NCBI GenBank assembly: GCA_965231815.1
Contig: OZ246890.1
Span: forward strand, 992,001 to 1,056,000
Reading direction: 5' to 3'
DNA length: 64,000 nucleotides
Source: JAPPFW01 sp965231815
GTDB lineage: Bacteria > Actinomycetota > Acidimicrobiia > Spongiisociales > Spongiisociaceae
Shown: positions 8,455 to 17,722 of the stretch, in pieces
Position numbering within the stretch: the stretch's first letter is position 1
Layout of the letters: each line of letters begins with the position of its first letter
Translations under genes and position numbers: made by a program
Notes under the pieces: model-generated
The model's input: only the letters and a program-made list of their open reading frames with translations
The model's database searches: none
What the model was told of the DNA's origin: nothing

Positions 8455-10179
8455 ATGCCGGAATCCGAACCGGTAGGCAGGGTAATCGCTTCCGAGCACA
8501 GTTCCACCCAGGAGTTCCGGGTGGTCCTCGCCGAGGACAGCTACCTCCAACTGGACGACCTGGTGATGGTGGAGACGGAAGTGCCCGGTCTCGGGGCGGT
8601 CCGGACTTACGGCGTCGTGACCGAATCGGAGGGAGTATACGAGGGCGCTTCCTTCGAGTCCGACACGTTCCGGATCGCCGATGAGGGGATTCTCCCTGCG
8701 GCCAAGGTCCGGTCGGCGCGGGTGTCGATCACTCGGGTGGATCCGGAGGTCTGGGTGGCGCCCGACCCCGGCAGCGCAGCCTACCGAGCCTCCGGATCGC
8801 AGCGCGAAAAGGCCCTCTACCAGGATGAGATGGAGCGCCCCCTTCCGGTGGGGATCGGTCGCGACGGGGCGCCGGTGTTTGCAGACGTTGACTTCTTCGA
8901 CGGTCGCAAGGGCGGTCACATGTCCATCTCAGGGATCTCCGGGGTTGCTACCAAGACGTCCTACGCCCTGTTCTTCATCCGCATGCTCACCGCCCATCCC
9001 CATATCCTCGGGGAGGCCGCCTCCAACCTGCGGGTGCTGGTCTTCAACGTCAAGGGTGAGGACTTGCTGTGGCTGGACCATCCCAACCAACGCCTGACTG
9101 AGGAGGCCGCCGACACCTGGGTCCGGTTGGGCATGCCTCCAACCCCCTTCCCGTCGGTCTGCTTCTGGGCGCCGCCCCGCCGGTTCTCCGGTGGGGTCAC
9201 CATCCCGGATACCGCCGGTCGCATGGAAGGGGTAACCGCCTTCGCCTGGACACCTCGAGAGTTCATCGAAGAGGGACTGCTGGCCTTCCTGTTCACCGAT
9301 GCGGTCGATTTCCGCAATCAGGTTTCCTTCGTTGAAGAACGGGTCCGGGTCCAGCTGCGTCGATGGGCGGTGGACGTAGCCGGCGAGCCGGGAGCGGTGG
9401 TGCTCCGCCCGCCTCCCGGAGGTGGTCGCAAAGGCCCCATCGAGGTGCGGGCCGACCCCGGCGAGCGGGTGATCAGGAACCTGTCCGACCTAGTGGACGT
9501 GCTCGAAGAGTATCTGGACCCGTCCGATGGGGAACCCGATATAGCCTGGTCGGGCCGCACCCAGGCCGGAACGATCGCCGCCTTCATGCGCCGGCTGCAC
9601 GCTGCCTCCCACCGGCTGGGCCACCTGGTGCAGGCCGGGGAGAGCCGGAGGGTCGATCGGAGGGCGGCGCAGGTCACGGTCATCTCCATCCAGAACCTCC
9701 ACGATCTGGGCCAGCGATTCGTGGTGGGCGCCATGCTGGAGGAAACCTTCCGGGAGAAGGAACGCACGGGGAGACGGCTTCCCCTCTCGGTGATCGTGCT
9801 GGACGAACTCAACAAGTACGCGCCGCGTGACGGCCGTAGCCCTCTAAAGGAGATGCTGATCGACATCGCACAGCGGGGCCGTTCACTCGGGGTCCTGCTG
9901 GTGGGCGCCCAGCAAACAGCCTCCCGGGTGGCGTCCGAGGTGCTCGAGAACGCTTCGCTGCGGGTTGCCGGCCGCCTTGACGCCGCTGAAGCGGAGCGGT
10001 CCGAGTACGGTTGGATGCTCCCATCGACCCGGGCGCGGGCTCGCCTCCTCAAACCGGGAACGATGGTTCTTTCCCAGCCCGCCATCCCGGCGCCGCTGGT
10101 CCTCACCTTCCCTTTCCCTCCCTGGGCTACCCGCCAGGAAGAAGTCGCCTCTCAGGAAGACCCCTTCGAGGGTCTCTAA
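8455..10179 (+). CDS. herA: HerA-type hexameric DNA translocase
   Basis: 574 residues. Residues 1-100 form the HAS-barrel (VGRVIASEHSSTQEFRVVL...DDLVMVETEVPGLGAVRTYGVV). The FtsK/HerA ATPase domain follows: a Walker A variant, GISGVATKTS at 160-169, in which TKT replaces the usual GKT, and a Walker B LSVIVLDELNKYAP near 445-458. QTASRVASEVLENASLRVAGRLD matches the sensor/arginine-finger region of HerA. The enzyme pumps DNA and works with NurA. It is sandwiched with almost no spacing between nurA and sbcD, so one transcript is expected. Confidence 0.85.
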   Translation: MPESEPVGRVIASEHSSTQEFRVVLAEDSYLQLDDLVMVETEVPGLGAVRTYGVVTESEGVYEGASFESDTFRIADEGILPAAKVRSARVSITRVDPEVWVAPDPGSAAYRASGSQREKALYQDEMERPLPVGIGRDGAPVFADVDFFDGRKGGHMSISGISGVATKTSYALFFIRMLTAHPHILGEAASNLRVLVFNVKGEDLLWLDHPNQRLTEEAADTWVRLGMPPTPFPSVCFWAPPRRFSGGVTIPDTAGRMEGVTAFAWTPREFIEEGLLAFLFTDAVDFRNQVSFVEERVRVQLRRWAVDVAGEPGAVVLRPPPGGGRKGPIEVRADPGERVIRNLSDLVDVLEEYLDPSDGEPDIAWSGRTQAGTIAAFMRRLHAASHRLGHLVQAGESRRVDRRAAQVTVISIQNLHDLGQRFVVGAMLEETFREKERTGRRLPLSVIVLDELNKYAPRDGRSPLKEMLIDIAQRGRSLGVLLVGAQQTASRVASEVLENASLRVAGRLDAAEAERSEYGWMLPSTRARARLLKPGTMVLSQPAIPAPLVLTFPFPPWATRQEEVASQEDPFEGL

Positions 10180-11349
10180 ATGCTGATCCTCCACACCTCC
10201 GACTGGCACGTCGGCAAGAAGATCGGACCCTTCGACAGGACCGAAGAGTACCGCCGGGTCATAGACGAGGTGGTGGACATCGCCGATAGCGAGCAGGTGG
10301 ATCTGGTCGTGCACAGCGGCGACGTGTTCGAACGACCGGTTCCTCCGATCCCGGCGCTCGAGTTGGGCCTCGACGGTTTGGTGCGTCTCAGCGATGGAGG
10401 CCGGCGACCGGTGGTAGCCATAGCCGGTAACCATGACTCGGCCGCCCTGTTCGAGACTCTGTCCCGGTTTGTTGCCCACCACAATGTTCACCTGGTGGGG
10501 GAGATCAAGGCACCGGATACGGGGGGGATCCTGGAGCTGAACACTCCCTCCGGTCGGGCCGTGGTTTCCTGCTTTCCTTTCCTCCGGGAGGGTAGGACTT
10601 TCAACGTGTGGCAACCGCCCGAGGAGCACTACAAGAGCTATGCCGACCGGCTCCGCGCCATCAGTGCGGCTTACGCGCGCGCCGCTCATTCCAGGGCGGG
10701 GATCGACGCCGTAACGGTGCTCGTGGCTCACTTTCTGGTGGGAGGCGCCAAGGTTCACGGGCATGGCGCTCCGCGGGGAGAGCGCGAGTTGCACATGGGT
10801 CAGGTCTATGCCGCCGACTCGCGCGCTATCCCCGCCGGACCCCAGTACGTGGCGCTCGGCCATATCCATGCCCCGCAGCAGGTACCGGGGGCGGTGGTTC
10901 CGGCGGAGTACGCCGGTTCGCTCCTGCAGCTGGACTTCGGCGAAGCGGGAGAGCAGAAACGGGTCGTGCTGGTCGATGCCCGGCCGGGTGCGCCTGCTGT
11001 GGTGCGGGAGATACCGATTCGCGGCGGGCGTACCTTGATGCGCCCCTCCGGAACCTGGGAGGAGATCGTGGAGATCGAGGGGCTCGATGACGCCTACCTC
11101 GACCTGACGGTGTTGACCGATGGGCCCGATCCCGGCCTTGCCGATCGGGCGAGGGATCGTTTCCGGTATCTCGTGAAGGTACGGGCCGAGTATGCCCGGG
11201 AGGAGGTCGAGCGTCGTTCGAGGGAGGGACGAAGTATTGCCGACCTCTACGGCGAGTTCTACCTCCGCACCGAAGGAGTGGCGCCGGAGGCCGAGCTGGT
11301 TTCCACCCTCGCGGAGCTTGCGGAAGAGGTGGCGGGTGCGCCCGCTTGA
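10180..11349 (+). CDS. sbcD: SbcD/Mre11 nuclease
   Basis: A 389-residue calcineurin-like phosphoesterase of the SbcD/Mre11 family. All metal-binding motifs are present: HTSDWHVGK (5-13), HSGDVFER near 45, IAGNHDS near 85, VLVAHFLV near 185 and ALGHIHAPQ near 226. The C-terminal third is the capping and SbcC-binding region. The ATG directly follows the herA stop with no gap, and the 3' end overlaps sbcC by 14 bp. Mre11 provides endonuclease and 3'-5' exonuclease activity that opens blocked or hairpin ends for resection. Confidence 0.93.
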   Translation: MLILHTSDWHVGKKIGPFDRTEEYRRVIDEVVDIADSEQVDLVVHSGDVFERPVPPIPALELGLDGLVRLSDGGRRPVVAIAGNHDSAALFETLSRFVAHHNVHLVGEIKAPDTGGILELNTPSGRAVVSCFPFLREGRTFNVWQPPEEHYKSYADRLRAISAAYARAAHSRAGIDAVTVLVAHFLVGGAKVHGHGAPRGERELHMGQVYAADSRAIPAGPQYVALGHIHAPQQVPGAVVPAEYAGSLLQLDFGEAGEQKRVVLVDARPGAPAVVREIPIRGGRTLMRPSGTWEEIVEIEGLDDAYLDLTVLTDGPDPGLADRARDRFRYLVKVRAEYAREEVERRSREGRSIADLYGEFYLRTEGVAPEAELVSTLAELAEEVAGAPA

Positions 11350-14300
11350 GCTCCGCCTAAGGAACTTCCGGTCATTCTTCGGAGATAACCACCGGTTCGA
11401 CTTCCGGGGGCGTCGGCTGGTAGGGATCGTGGGGCCGATCGGTTCCGGCAAGACCACCATTCTGGACGCGATCGCCTTCGCTCTCTACGGGCGAACCCCG
11501 CGCATCGGCCACGCCACCAAGTCCCTAATCCACCAACGAGCGGACAACGCCGCGGTGGCACTTCGCTTCGAGGTCGAAGGAGACGTGTGGGAGGTGGTTA
11601 GAAACCTTCGGCGAAGCGGTCCCAGCCAGCATGCCCTTTACCGGCTGCCCGTTGACGAACCCGACGTTAAGCCTGGCGAGAAGGTCACTCTTGCCCGGGA
11701 GGTGATCCAGCGGATCGAGGATCTGCTCGGGCTTGACTTTCATGGTTTCGGTAGGTCGGTTCTGCTGGCGCAGGGCCGGTTCGCCCAGTTCCTGGGCGCC
11801 AGTCCGGCGGAACGGGACAAAGTGCTCAAAGGGGTGTTCGGATACGAACGGGTGAGTGAGATACGTGAGTTGGCCCGCGCCGCCGCGAGTCGGGCAAGTC
11901 AGGCGACCAAGGTGCTTGACGTACGTATCGAGCACGCCGAGGCGGCCAAGACCCGGCTGGACCAGCGGAAGGATGAACTCGCCGACGCTTGCCGGCGGCT
12001 GGAGATGCTGGAGGGGGCTAAGCCGTTATTCGAGGGGTTGGCCCGGTGTATCCGCGAGGCCGATGAGGGTCGAGCACGGGCCGAACGCCGGTTGGCCGCT
12101 CTGCACCAACGCTCCGGCGAGCTTCCCGATCCGGTTGCCGGCGAACAGGTGGTGCGGACCGCCGAGCGCGCCCGTATCCGCACCGGCGTTGAAGAACGAG
12201 AACTCGAGATCATCGCCGGCCGATTGGATGAAGCAGCCGCGGCCATGGATTCGGAGGATTACCGGCGAGCGGTGGAGGACCTCGATCGCGTTTCGCAGAG
12301 GCTGGCAAAGGCAGAAGCCGAACACGATCGGACAGAGAGTCGACTTGCGGAACTGAGGCACGAGGAGGCAGGGCTTCCCGACCGCCTAAAGGGGATCAAG
12401 GCGGTCGCCTCGGCTGAGTATGCCTGGGCTCACCGGGTAGAAGCTCGGAGAGAATGGGAAGCCGCCAAAGCTCGGCTCGCCGGGGCGGAGGCGAAGGTGA
12501 CCTCCGAGGAGTTCATAGCGCGGGAGCAGCGGGCTGGGACGGCGGAAGGTCTCATCATCCGGTTGGCCGCTAGGAAGGAAGCGGCTGAAGCGGCGGCGCG
12601 GCAGGTAGCCCGTCGGGCCGGGGCCGTCGAGGTGGACGAGGCCGCGGTAGAGCATGGCCGGTCGGCCCTGACGCTGGTCACCGGCGAACGGGAAGACGCC
12701 GAGATGTCGCTGAGGGATGCCGTCGATCGACTGCTGGAGGCGGAGCAGCGGCTGCTGGACAGCCGGCATGCGGACATGGCCGGAACCCTGCGCAGCGGGT
12801 TGGTCGGCGGCGATACCTGTCCGGTGTGCGACCAGCCCGTGCATCAGGTGCCTCCTGCCACTGTCGGCGATACAACCGCCGCGGAGGAAGCCGTGGATAG
12901 AGCCGGCAGCAAGCGGGAGCATGCCGAAGAACGGTTGCGGACCGCAGTCGGGGGCGAGCAGGCGGCTACCGCCGAACTCGGCGCGGCCGAGAAACGGCTG
13001 GTGGAGATACAGGAGCGTCTGGAAGCGTCGCGGGCAGACCGGAAGCGCCAGGAAGCTCTCCTCGCGCAATGCCATGATGAACTGGTCCGCCTGCTCGGGA
13101 AGGGTGATCCGGAGGCCCGGCTCGGGAAGGAGCGGGCTGCGATGGACACGGTTCGAGCGGTGGTCGAATCGGCTCGGAAGTTACGAGATGAGAAGCGGAC
13201 CGAACTCGATGCAGCGATGGAGGAAGAACGCCGCGTCGAGAAAACCCTGTCGGAGCTTCGCGCCCGGATCGGTACGCTCGGCGCCAAACTCGGTTCTGGT
13301 TTCGAAGTCCCGGAAGCCGGACCCGACGCCGTCCGCGCCGCTCTGGCCTCCCTCCATACGGAATGGCGACGAACCACCGCTCGGTTTGAGGACGCCCTCC
13401 GCGCGGAGCAGGACAAGATCGATCTGGTGTCTACGCGGCGGGAGGCGGCCGAGGCCCGAGTGGACTCCTTCCGGACAGGGCTGGACCAAGCTCGAGCAGC
13501 CCGCGACGAGGCTCTCGGGATACGGGATCAAGCTGCAATGATCGAACGGAAGTCCGGGCGCGATCTATCCGACCTACGGGCAAGCCTCGGGAGGCTCGGT
13601 GCCTTTCTGGATCCCGATTTCCAGGTACCTCCGGAGGATCCCCCCGCGGTCCGGGCTGCGCTGGCCTCACTGCACACCGGCTGGAACAGCGCAACTACCG
13701 ACCTCCAACACATCGTTACTCAGCACCGAGCCCGGAGAGAGGAAGCGGCTCGCCGGCTTGACGAGGAGCGGACCACGCACCGGGTAAAGGATTCTATCGG
13801 AGCGGCGCTTGCCGAGGCCCGAGCCCGTATGCAGCAGATAGAAGCGGATATCGGGACGGACGAGGACCTGACGTCCGGCCTGGTGGATCTGCGACGCGAG
13901 CGGCGCAGGTACCGGAAGGATGCCCGGTTGAACCAGCGGTTGGTACGCGACCTTACCGACGCGCGATTCATCCACTTCCTGCTTGACGAGGAGAGGGCCA
14001 CCCTCGCTGATCTCGGTTCGGAGCACTTCGAGCGCCTTTCATCGGGTCGTTACCGTTTTACCAAGGACGGCGCATTCGAGATCGTCGATCTCAATTCTGC
14101 TGATGCAGTGCGAAGGGCCGAAAGCTTGTCGGGAGGGGAGACGTTCCTCGCGTCGCTGGCGCTGGCGCTGGCGCTGGCGGAGATGGTCGGTCGCAGAGGA
14201 GGCCGGTTGGACGCCTTCTTCCTCGACGAGGGCTTCGGAACCCTTGATCCTGAGCACTTGGACCTGGCGATGGAAGGTATCGAGTCGCTCGCCGCGCACC

Positions 14301-14428
14301 GGGAGCAGCGGCTCGTGGTCGTCGTGTCCCACGTCCCGGAGCTCCGCGAGCGCATCGAAGACCTGCTCGAACTCGGCAAGGATGCAGTTACCGGCGATTC
14401 CTTGCTCCTCGGCGGCGCGGCGAGGTAA
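11336..14428 (+). CDS. sbcC: SbcC/Rad50 ATPase
   Basis: About 1030 residues starting at GTG 11336 (VRPLELRLRNFRSFFG). The Walker A GPIGSGKTT is near residue 35, a Q-loop follows near LAQGRFAQFLGA, and two long Glu/Arg/Ala-rich coiled coils flank a zinc hook CPVC near 494-497. The ABC signature LSGGETFLASLALALALAE is near 931 and Walker B DAFFLDEGFGTLD near 962. This is the complete Rad50 layout. The start overlaps the sbcD stop by 14 bp, indicating translational coupling. It forms the DNA-clamp and ATP switch of the SbcCD nuclease and acts with HerA-NurA in end processing. Confidence 0.93.
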   Translation: MRPLELRLRNFRSFFGDNHRFDFRGRRLVGIVGPIGSGKTTILDAIAFALYGRTPRIGHATKSLIHQRADNAAVALRFEVEGDVWEVVRNLRRSGPSQHALYRLPVDEPDVKPGEKVTLAREVIQRIEDLLGLDFHGFGRSVLLAQGRFAQFLGASPAERDKVLKGVFGYERVSEIRELARAAASRASQATKVLDVRIEHAEAAKTRLDQRKDELADACRRLEMLEGAKPLFEGLARCIREADEGRARAERRLAALHQRSGELPDPVAGEQVVRTAERARIRTGVEERELEIIAGRLDEAAAAMDSEDYRRAVEDLDRVSQRLAKAEAEHDRTESRLAELRHEEAGLPDRLKGIKAVASAEYAWAHRVEARREWEAAKARLAGAEAKVTSEEFIAREQRAGTAEGLIIRLAARKEAAEAAARQVARRAGAVEVDEAAVEHGRSALTLVTGEREDAEMSLRDAVDRLLEAEQRLLDSRHADMAGTLRSGLVGGDTCPVCDQPVHQVPPATVGDTTAAEEAVDRAGSKREHAEERLRTAVGGEQAATAELGAAEKRLVEIQERLEASRADRKRQEALLAQCHDELVRLLGKGDPEARLGKERAAMDTVRAVVESARKLRDEKRTELDAAMEEERRVEKTLSELRARIGTLGAKLGSGFEVPEAGPDAVRAALASLHTEWRRTTARFEDALRAEQDKIDLVSTRREAAEARVDSFRTGLDQARAARDEALGIRDQAAMIERKSGRDLSDLRASLGRLGAFLDPDFQVPPEDPPAVRAALASLHTGWNSATTDLQHIVTQHRARREEAARRLDEERTTHRVKDSIGAALAEARARMQQIEADIGTDEDLTSGLVDLRRERRRYRKDARLNQRLVRDLTDARFIHFLLDEERATLADLGSEHFERLSSGRYRFTKDGAFEIVDLNSADAVRRAESLSGGETFLASLALALALAEMVGRRGGRLDAFFLDEGFGTLDPEHLDLAMEGIESLAAHREQRLVVVVSHVPELRERIEDLLELGKDAVTGDSLLLGGAAR

Positions 14429-14482
14429 GCGTCCGGGCGGCGCAATCAGCTTCTCGCAGGTAGGCACTCTGAGACCTTCGTT

Positions 14483-14513
14483 CGGTATCCACTCATCGAA
14501 GGGGTGGATACCG
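14483..14513. terminator. Hairpin between convergent genes
   Basis: A perfect 10-bp stem, CGGTATCCAC (14483-14492) against GTGGATACCG (14504-14513), with an 11-base loop. It lies between the sbcC stop and the stop of the convergent EamA-family gene. There is no T-run, so it would act as a Rho-independent barrier only weakly; position and stem quality still make a bidirectional terminator the best guess. Confidence 0.5.
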
Positions 14514-14574
14514 ACCCTGATCACGTACCAATGCACCCGGAGTTCTCCGGTAGGACCCTCCGAGGGAGCGGGCC

Positions 14575-15399
14575 TCAGCCGAGGATGATCATCGCGAGAG
14601 CCACAATGCCGAGACCGAAGCCCGCCACCTGGGTTCGGGTGGTGCGCTCACCCTCGAATATCACCTGGAAGGCCAGGGTGAAACCGTAGGCCATCTGGAA
14701 GAAGAGTCCGGCAATCGCCAGGTTCACCTGGGCAGCCAGCGTGAAGCTGGCCAAACCTACCCCTCCTGCCGCCCCGACGATCAACGCCTGCGGGATGGCG
14801 CCCTTGATCGGCTTGAAACGATGCCCACGGGCCAGTATGAACAGGGCCAAGGTGGCGACCGCGACTATCCGGCCGGGAACCACCGGCCATAGACCGGAGT
14901 CATCGCTGGTCAGACCTAGCAGAGTGGCGGTGCATCCGAAGAGAACGCCTGCGATCAGCCCGTACCGCATGGCCATAATATCCCATTCGCCGGACGGATT
15001 CTTGGCGCCGATCAGCCAGATGGCGACCACGCCGACCGCCATTCCCAGCCCGACCAGCGCCGAGGGAAGATTTCCGAGCAGCGAATCCACTCCTATCGGG
15101 ATAACCGCGCCGGTTACAGCCGCTACGGGTCCCACGATTCCCACACCCCTGGTGGTGTAACCCCGATAGAGGTTCACGAGCGCGATGCTCGCCCCAAGCC
15201 CGGACCCGGCGCCGAGAAACAAATCGGCGGTGGTCGGATTGCCTCCCCAGATAAGGGCAAGCGTCAACGCCGCGAACATGGTGGATATGTAGATAGCCAG
15301 GATCGAAGCCATCATCCGTCCCCGGCGGCCTAAGTTGGCGCCGACATGATCCGCGAAACCGATTACCACCGGTGAGATGAGACCGATGAGGACAGTCAT
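14575..15399 (-). CDS. EamA/DMT-family transporter
   Basis: 274 residues, almost entirely hydrophobic, with about 9-10 membrane segments arranged as two similar halves; the second half begins near EWDIMAMRYGLIAGVLFGC. Short conserved features include LVNLYRGYTTRGVGIVGPVAAV, typical of the EamA helix 3-4 region. Family members export metabolites such as amino acids or nucleotides; the substrate is unknown. It is probably one helix shorter than usual for the first half, so an upstream start is possible, but no better codon with a ribosome site was seen. It lies 75 bp downstream of the acyl-CoA dehydrogenase gene on the same strand. Confidence 0.8.
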   Translation of the reverse strand: MTVLIGLISPVVIGFADHVGANLGRRGRMMASILAIYISTMFAALTLALIWGGNPTTADLFLGAGSGLGASIALVNLYRGYTTRGVGIVGPVAAVTGAVIPIGVDSLLGNLPSALVGLGMAVGVVAIWLIGAKNPSGEWDIMAMRYGLIAGVLFGCTATLLGLTSDDSGLWPVVPGRIVAVATLALFILARGHRFKPIKGAIPQALIVGAAGGVGLASFTLAAQVNLAIAGLFFQMAYGFTLAFQVIFEGERTTRTQVAGFGLGIVALAMIILG

Positions 15400-15473
15400 G
15401 CGGGCCGGGTTCCCGCAGCCGAGCCGATCGCGCCCGAGTCATCGGCCCAACGTGACAATGATCTCCGGTCCAA

Positions 15474-16658
15474 CTACTGAAAGGCGGCTAGGCCGGTGAG
15501 GGCTTGGCCGAGGATAAGGGTGTGGATCTCGTTGGTTCCTTCATAGGTTGACACCGACTCGAGGTTGTTCATGTGTCTCATGACCGGATACTCGAGGGTG
15601 ATTCCATTGGCGGCCAGGATAGAACGGGCTTGGCGGGCAACTTCGAGCGCGTTTCTCACGTTGTCGAACTTGCCGAACGAGACATGGCGGGGATCAACTT
15701 TCCCGGCGTCTTTCATCCGGCCGATGTGCAATGCCACCAGAAGCCCTCGGTTGATCGACACCATCATGTCCACCAGTTTCTTTTGGGTTAACTGGAAAGC
15801 ACTGATGGGCTTGCCGAATTGATGACGGGTAGCGGAGTACTCGAGAGCTGTTTCGTAGCAGGCGCGGGCCGCGCCCAGCGATCCCCATATAATCCCGTAA
15901 CGGGCCTCCGTGAGGCATGAAAGCGGTCCGCGCATTGATTTTACCCCTGGAAGAGCGGCTTGGCCGGGTAGCCGGACGTCGTCGAGCACAAGCTCGGATG
16001 TATGGGAGGCTCTAAGCGACAGCTTGCCCTTTATGTCATGTGCCGAGAACCCGGGCGTGTCGGTGGGAACTATGAATCCCCTTATCCCACCGTCGGTTCT
16101 GGCCCAGATGACGGCCACGTCAGCCACCGAACCGTTGGATATCCAGGTCTTCGTTCCGTTGAGTATCCAGTCCGGTCCGGATCGCCGGGCGTGGGTACGC
16201 ATCGAGGCGGGGTCAGAGCCGGAGTCAGGCTCGGTGAGTCCGAAACAGCCGAGCGCTTCCCCGGAGGCCATGGTCGGCAACCATTGCTGCTTCTGTTCCT
16301 CCGAGCCGAAGGCTCGGATGGGAAACATGGCGAGGGAGCCCTGTACGGACACCATGCTTCGCAGACCCGAGTCACCCGCTTCAAGTTCCAGACAGGCCAA
16401 CCCGTAGTCGACTCCCGAAGCCCCTGAACATCCGTAGCCGTCCAAATGCATGCCCAGGAGCCCTAGCTTGCCCAGCTCTAGGGCTAGTTCTCGGGGGAGG
16501 ATACCTTTTTCAAACCAGTCGGCGATGTTGGGAAGTACCCGGTCGGTCACCCAGTGGCGAACCGTGTCGCGCAGCAATCGTTCCTCCGGGCTGAGGAGAC
16601 GGTCGATCCCCAGAAAATCTCGGGGGTCGGGGGGAGGAGGCCGGTTGGTGGCGGACAT
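15474..16658 (-). CDS. Acyl-CoA dehydrogenase, glutaryl-CoA dehydrogenase type
   Basis: A full-length 394-residue flavoprotein. GCFGLTEPDSGSDPASMRT is the FAD-binding signature of acyl-CoA dehydrogenases, EYSATRHQFGKPISAFQLTQ the second signature, and the catalytic glutamate is in ESVSTYEGTNEIHTLILGQA. The N-terminal YGCSGASGVDYGL stretch and the TYEGTNEIH ending group it with glutaryl-CoA dehydrogenases, which oxidise and decarboxylate glutaryl-CoA in lysine/tryptophan breakdown. Related short-chain enzymes look similar, so the substrate is a family-level inference. An ACAGGA site lies about eight bases before the ATG. Confidence 0.87.
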   Translation of the reverse strand: MSATNRPPPPDPRDFLGIDRLLSPEERLLRDTVRHWVTDRVLPNIADWFEKGILPRELALELGKLGLLGMHLDGYGCSGASGVDYGLACLELEAGDSGLRSMVSVQGSLAMFPIRAFGSEEQKQQWLPTMASGEALGCFGLTEPDSGSDPASMRTHARRSGPDWILNGTKTWISNGSVADVAVIWARTDGGIRGFIVPTDTPGFSAHDIKGKLSLRASHTSELVLDDVRLPGQAALPGVKSMRGPLSCLTEARYGIIWGSLGAARACYETALEYSATRHQFGKPISAFQLTQKKLVDMMVSINRGLLVALHIGRMKDAGKVDPRHVSFGKFDNVRNALEVARQARSILAANGITLEYPVMRHMNNLESVSTYEGTNEIHTLILGQALTGLAAFQ

Positions 16659-16879
16659 TTCGGGGTCCTGTCTCGGTTAGTGAAAGCCTGTTAGAGCGAT
16701 GGCGATTGTGGACCGAGTGTATCAATCGCTCTGAGGGACTCACCGAACTGTCGGTCGTCCAAAACCGCTGTTCGGGGTTCGTTCCGGAAACTCCGCCCTT
16801 GCCGCACAGAGTCGATCCTGCTCGTTAACCTTTACACATAACATGCGGAGTTTGTGGGCTAAGAAACCACAGAGGTTTG

Positions 16880-16937
16880 TTGTCAACTATTAATATATAT
16901 TATGATATAGTTAGGTAGGTGACGAGAGAGGGGATAC
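16880..16937 (+). promoter_or_regulatory. Promoter and ribosome site for the 16942 operon
   Basis: In a strongly AT-rich patch, TTGTCA (16880-16885) and TATGAT (16901-16906) form a -35/-10 pair with a short 15-bp spacer; GATATA at 16904 gives an 18-bp alternative. An AGAGGGG ribosome site lies upstream of the ATG at 16942. The remaining 220 bp up to the divergent dehydrogenase gene hold no gene. Confidence 0.55.
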
Positions 16938-16941
16938 GAGA

Positions 16942-17334
16942 ATGGCCAATGATACATCGGACCACGTATACAGGCACTTGACTCGTATCAGCGTTGAACT
17001 CTACGAGCTACTGCAGCAGATCAACCCACCTGCGCTCGTTCCTCTACCCGCCGGACAGGACGTACCGGCAAACCGGTTGGATGAAGCGACACCCAGAGTA
17101 TTCTCGGCAGTATTGGCTGCACATGATGCCGTTGAAGTCGCCCGGCGAGCAATCATGTCATCTAACGGTGACCGCGTTAACCGTACCTACATACTTAGGG
17201 CGATACTGCATTCACAGCCGGAGATAACCCGCCGTGAAGTGTTACAACTGCTTCGCTGGGACGACGCCACCCTAGATGAGACCCTTGAGGACTTGGAACA
17301 GATAGCTCGCGGACAAATCGCTGTTAGCGCATGA
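16942..17334 (+). CDS. Hypothetical protein, helical
   Basis: A 130-residue soluble, mostly helical protein that I do not recognise. It begins MANDTSDHVYRHLTRISVEL, has a Pro-rich loop (NPPALVPLPAGQD), and a C-terminal segment, YILRAILHSQPEITRREVLQLLRWDD, that could be a winged-helix-like or DNA-binding helical bundle. A convincing AT-rich promoter and AGAGGGG ribosome site precede it, so it is likely expressed. It ends in an ATGA overlap with the next small gene, implying coupled translation and a shared function. Confidence 0.7.
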   Translation: MANDTSDHVYRHLTRISVELYELLQQINPPALVPLPAGQDVPANRLDEATPRVFSAVLAAHDAVEVARRAIMSSNGDRVNRTYILRAILHSQPEITRREVLQLLRWDDATLDETLEDLEQIARGQIAVSA

Positions 17335-17579
17335 TCGAGCTTCCATGGCTTCTGTATGTGCTTCTCGGAGTGAACGCCCTCGGGTCTGCCACGGATGCCG
17401 TTCTCCGGATTCTTCGGTACCGGCGGGACAAGGTGCAGTCGGATGCCGAAGTCGACTACAGGCAATCCCTTACCAGTGTGAATAATGCCGTAGCAGAGGG
17501 AATGCTCAAAGCGATGGACACGGAGTCGGGCGATCAGTTGATGGGTCGAATCGAGCGGCTACGGGATCAAACAGCGTGA
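17331..17579 (+). CDS. Hypothetical small membrane-anchored protein
   Basis: 82 residues. The N-terminus MIELPWLLYVLLGVNALGSA is a single hydrophobic helix, followed by a basic patch (LRILRYRRDKVQSD), which would place the helical remainder in the cytoplasm. It starts within the stop of the preceding gene (ATGA), so the two form a translationally coupled pair. No family was recognised; an anchor-plus-soluble-partner arrangement fits. Confidence 0.65.
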   Translation: MIELPWLLYVLLGVNALGSATDAVLRILRYRRDKVQSDAEVDYRQSLTSVNNAVAEGMLKAMDTESGDQLMGRIERLRDQTA

Positions 17580-17722
17580 TACCGGTCGGCTAGCGGAGTT
17601 GCACGGACCGCTATCCTTCCCGACAGGAGACGAACGATCCCAGACCTTCGCTCCGCAAACCCTCTACCCAAAGAAGGATTAGGGTTACCGTACGGTTCGA
17701 AACCGGAGCAAAGGAGGGACCG

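Noticed and set aside
9883..11460. 525-codon open frame on the minus strand
   Set aside because: It lies opposite herA, sbcD and sbcC, whose motifs are clear. The antisense product is Pro/Arg/His-rich without family features; it is a high-GC shadow frame.
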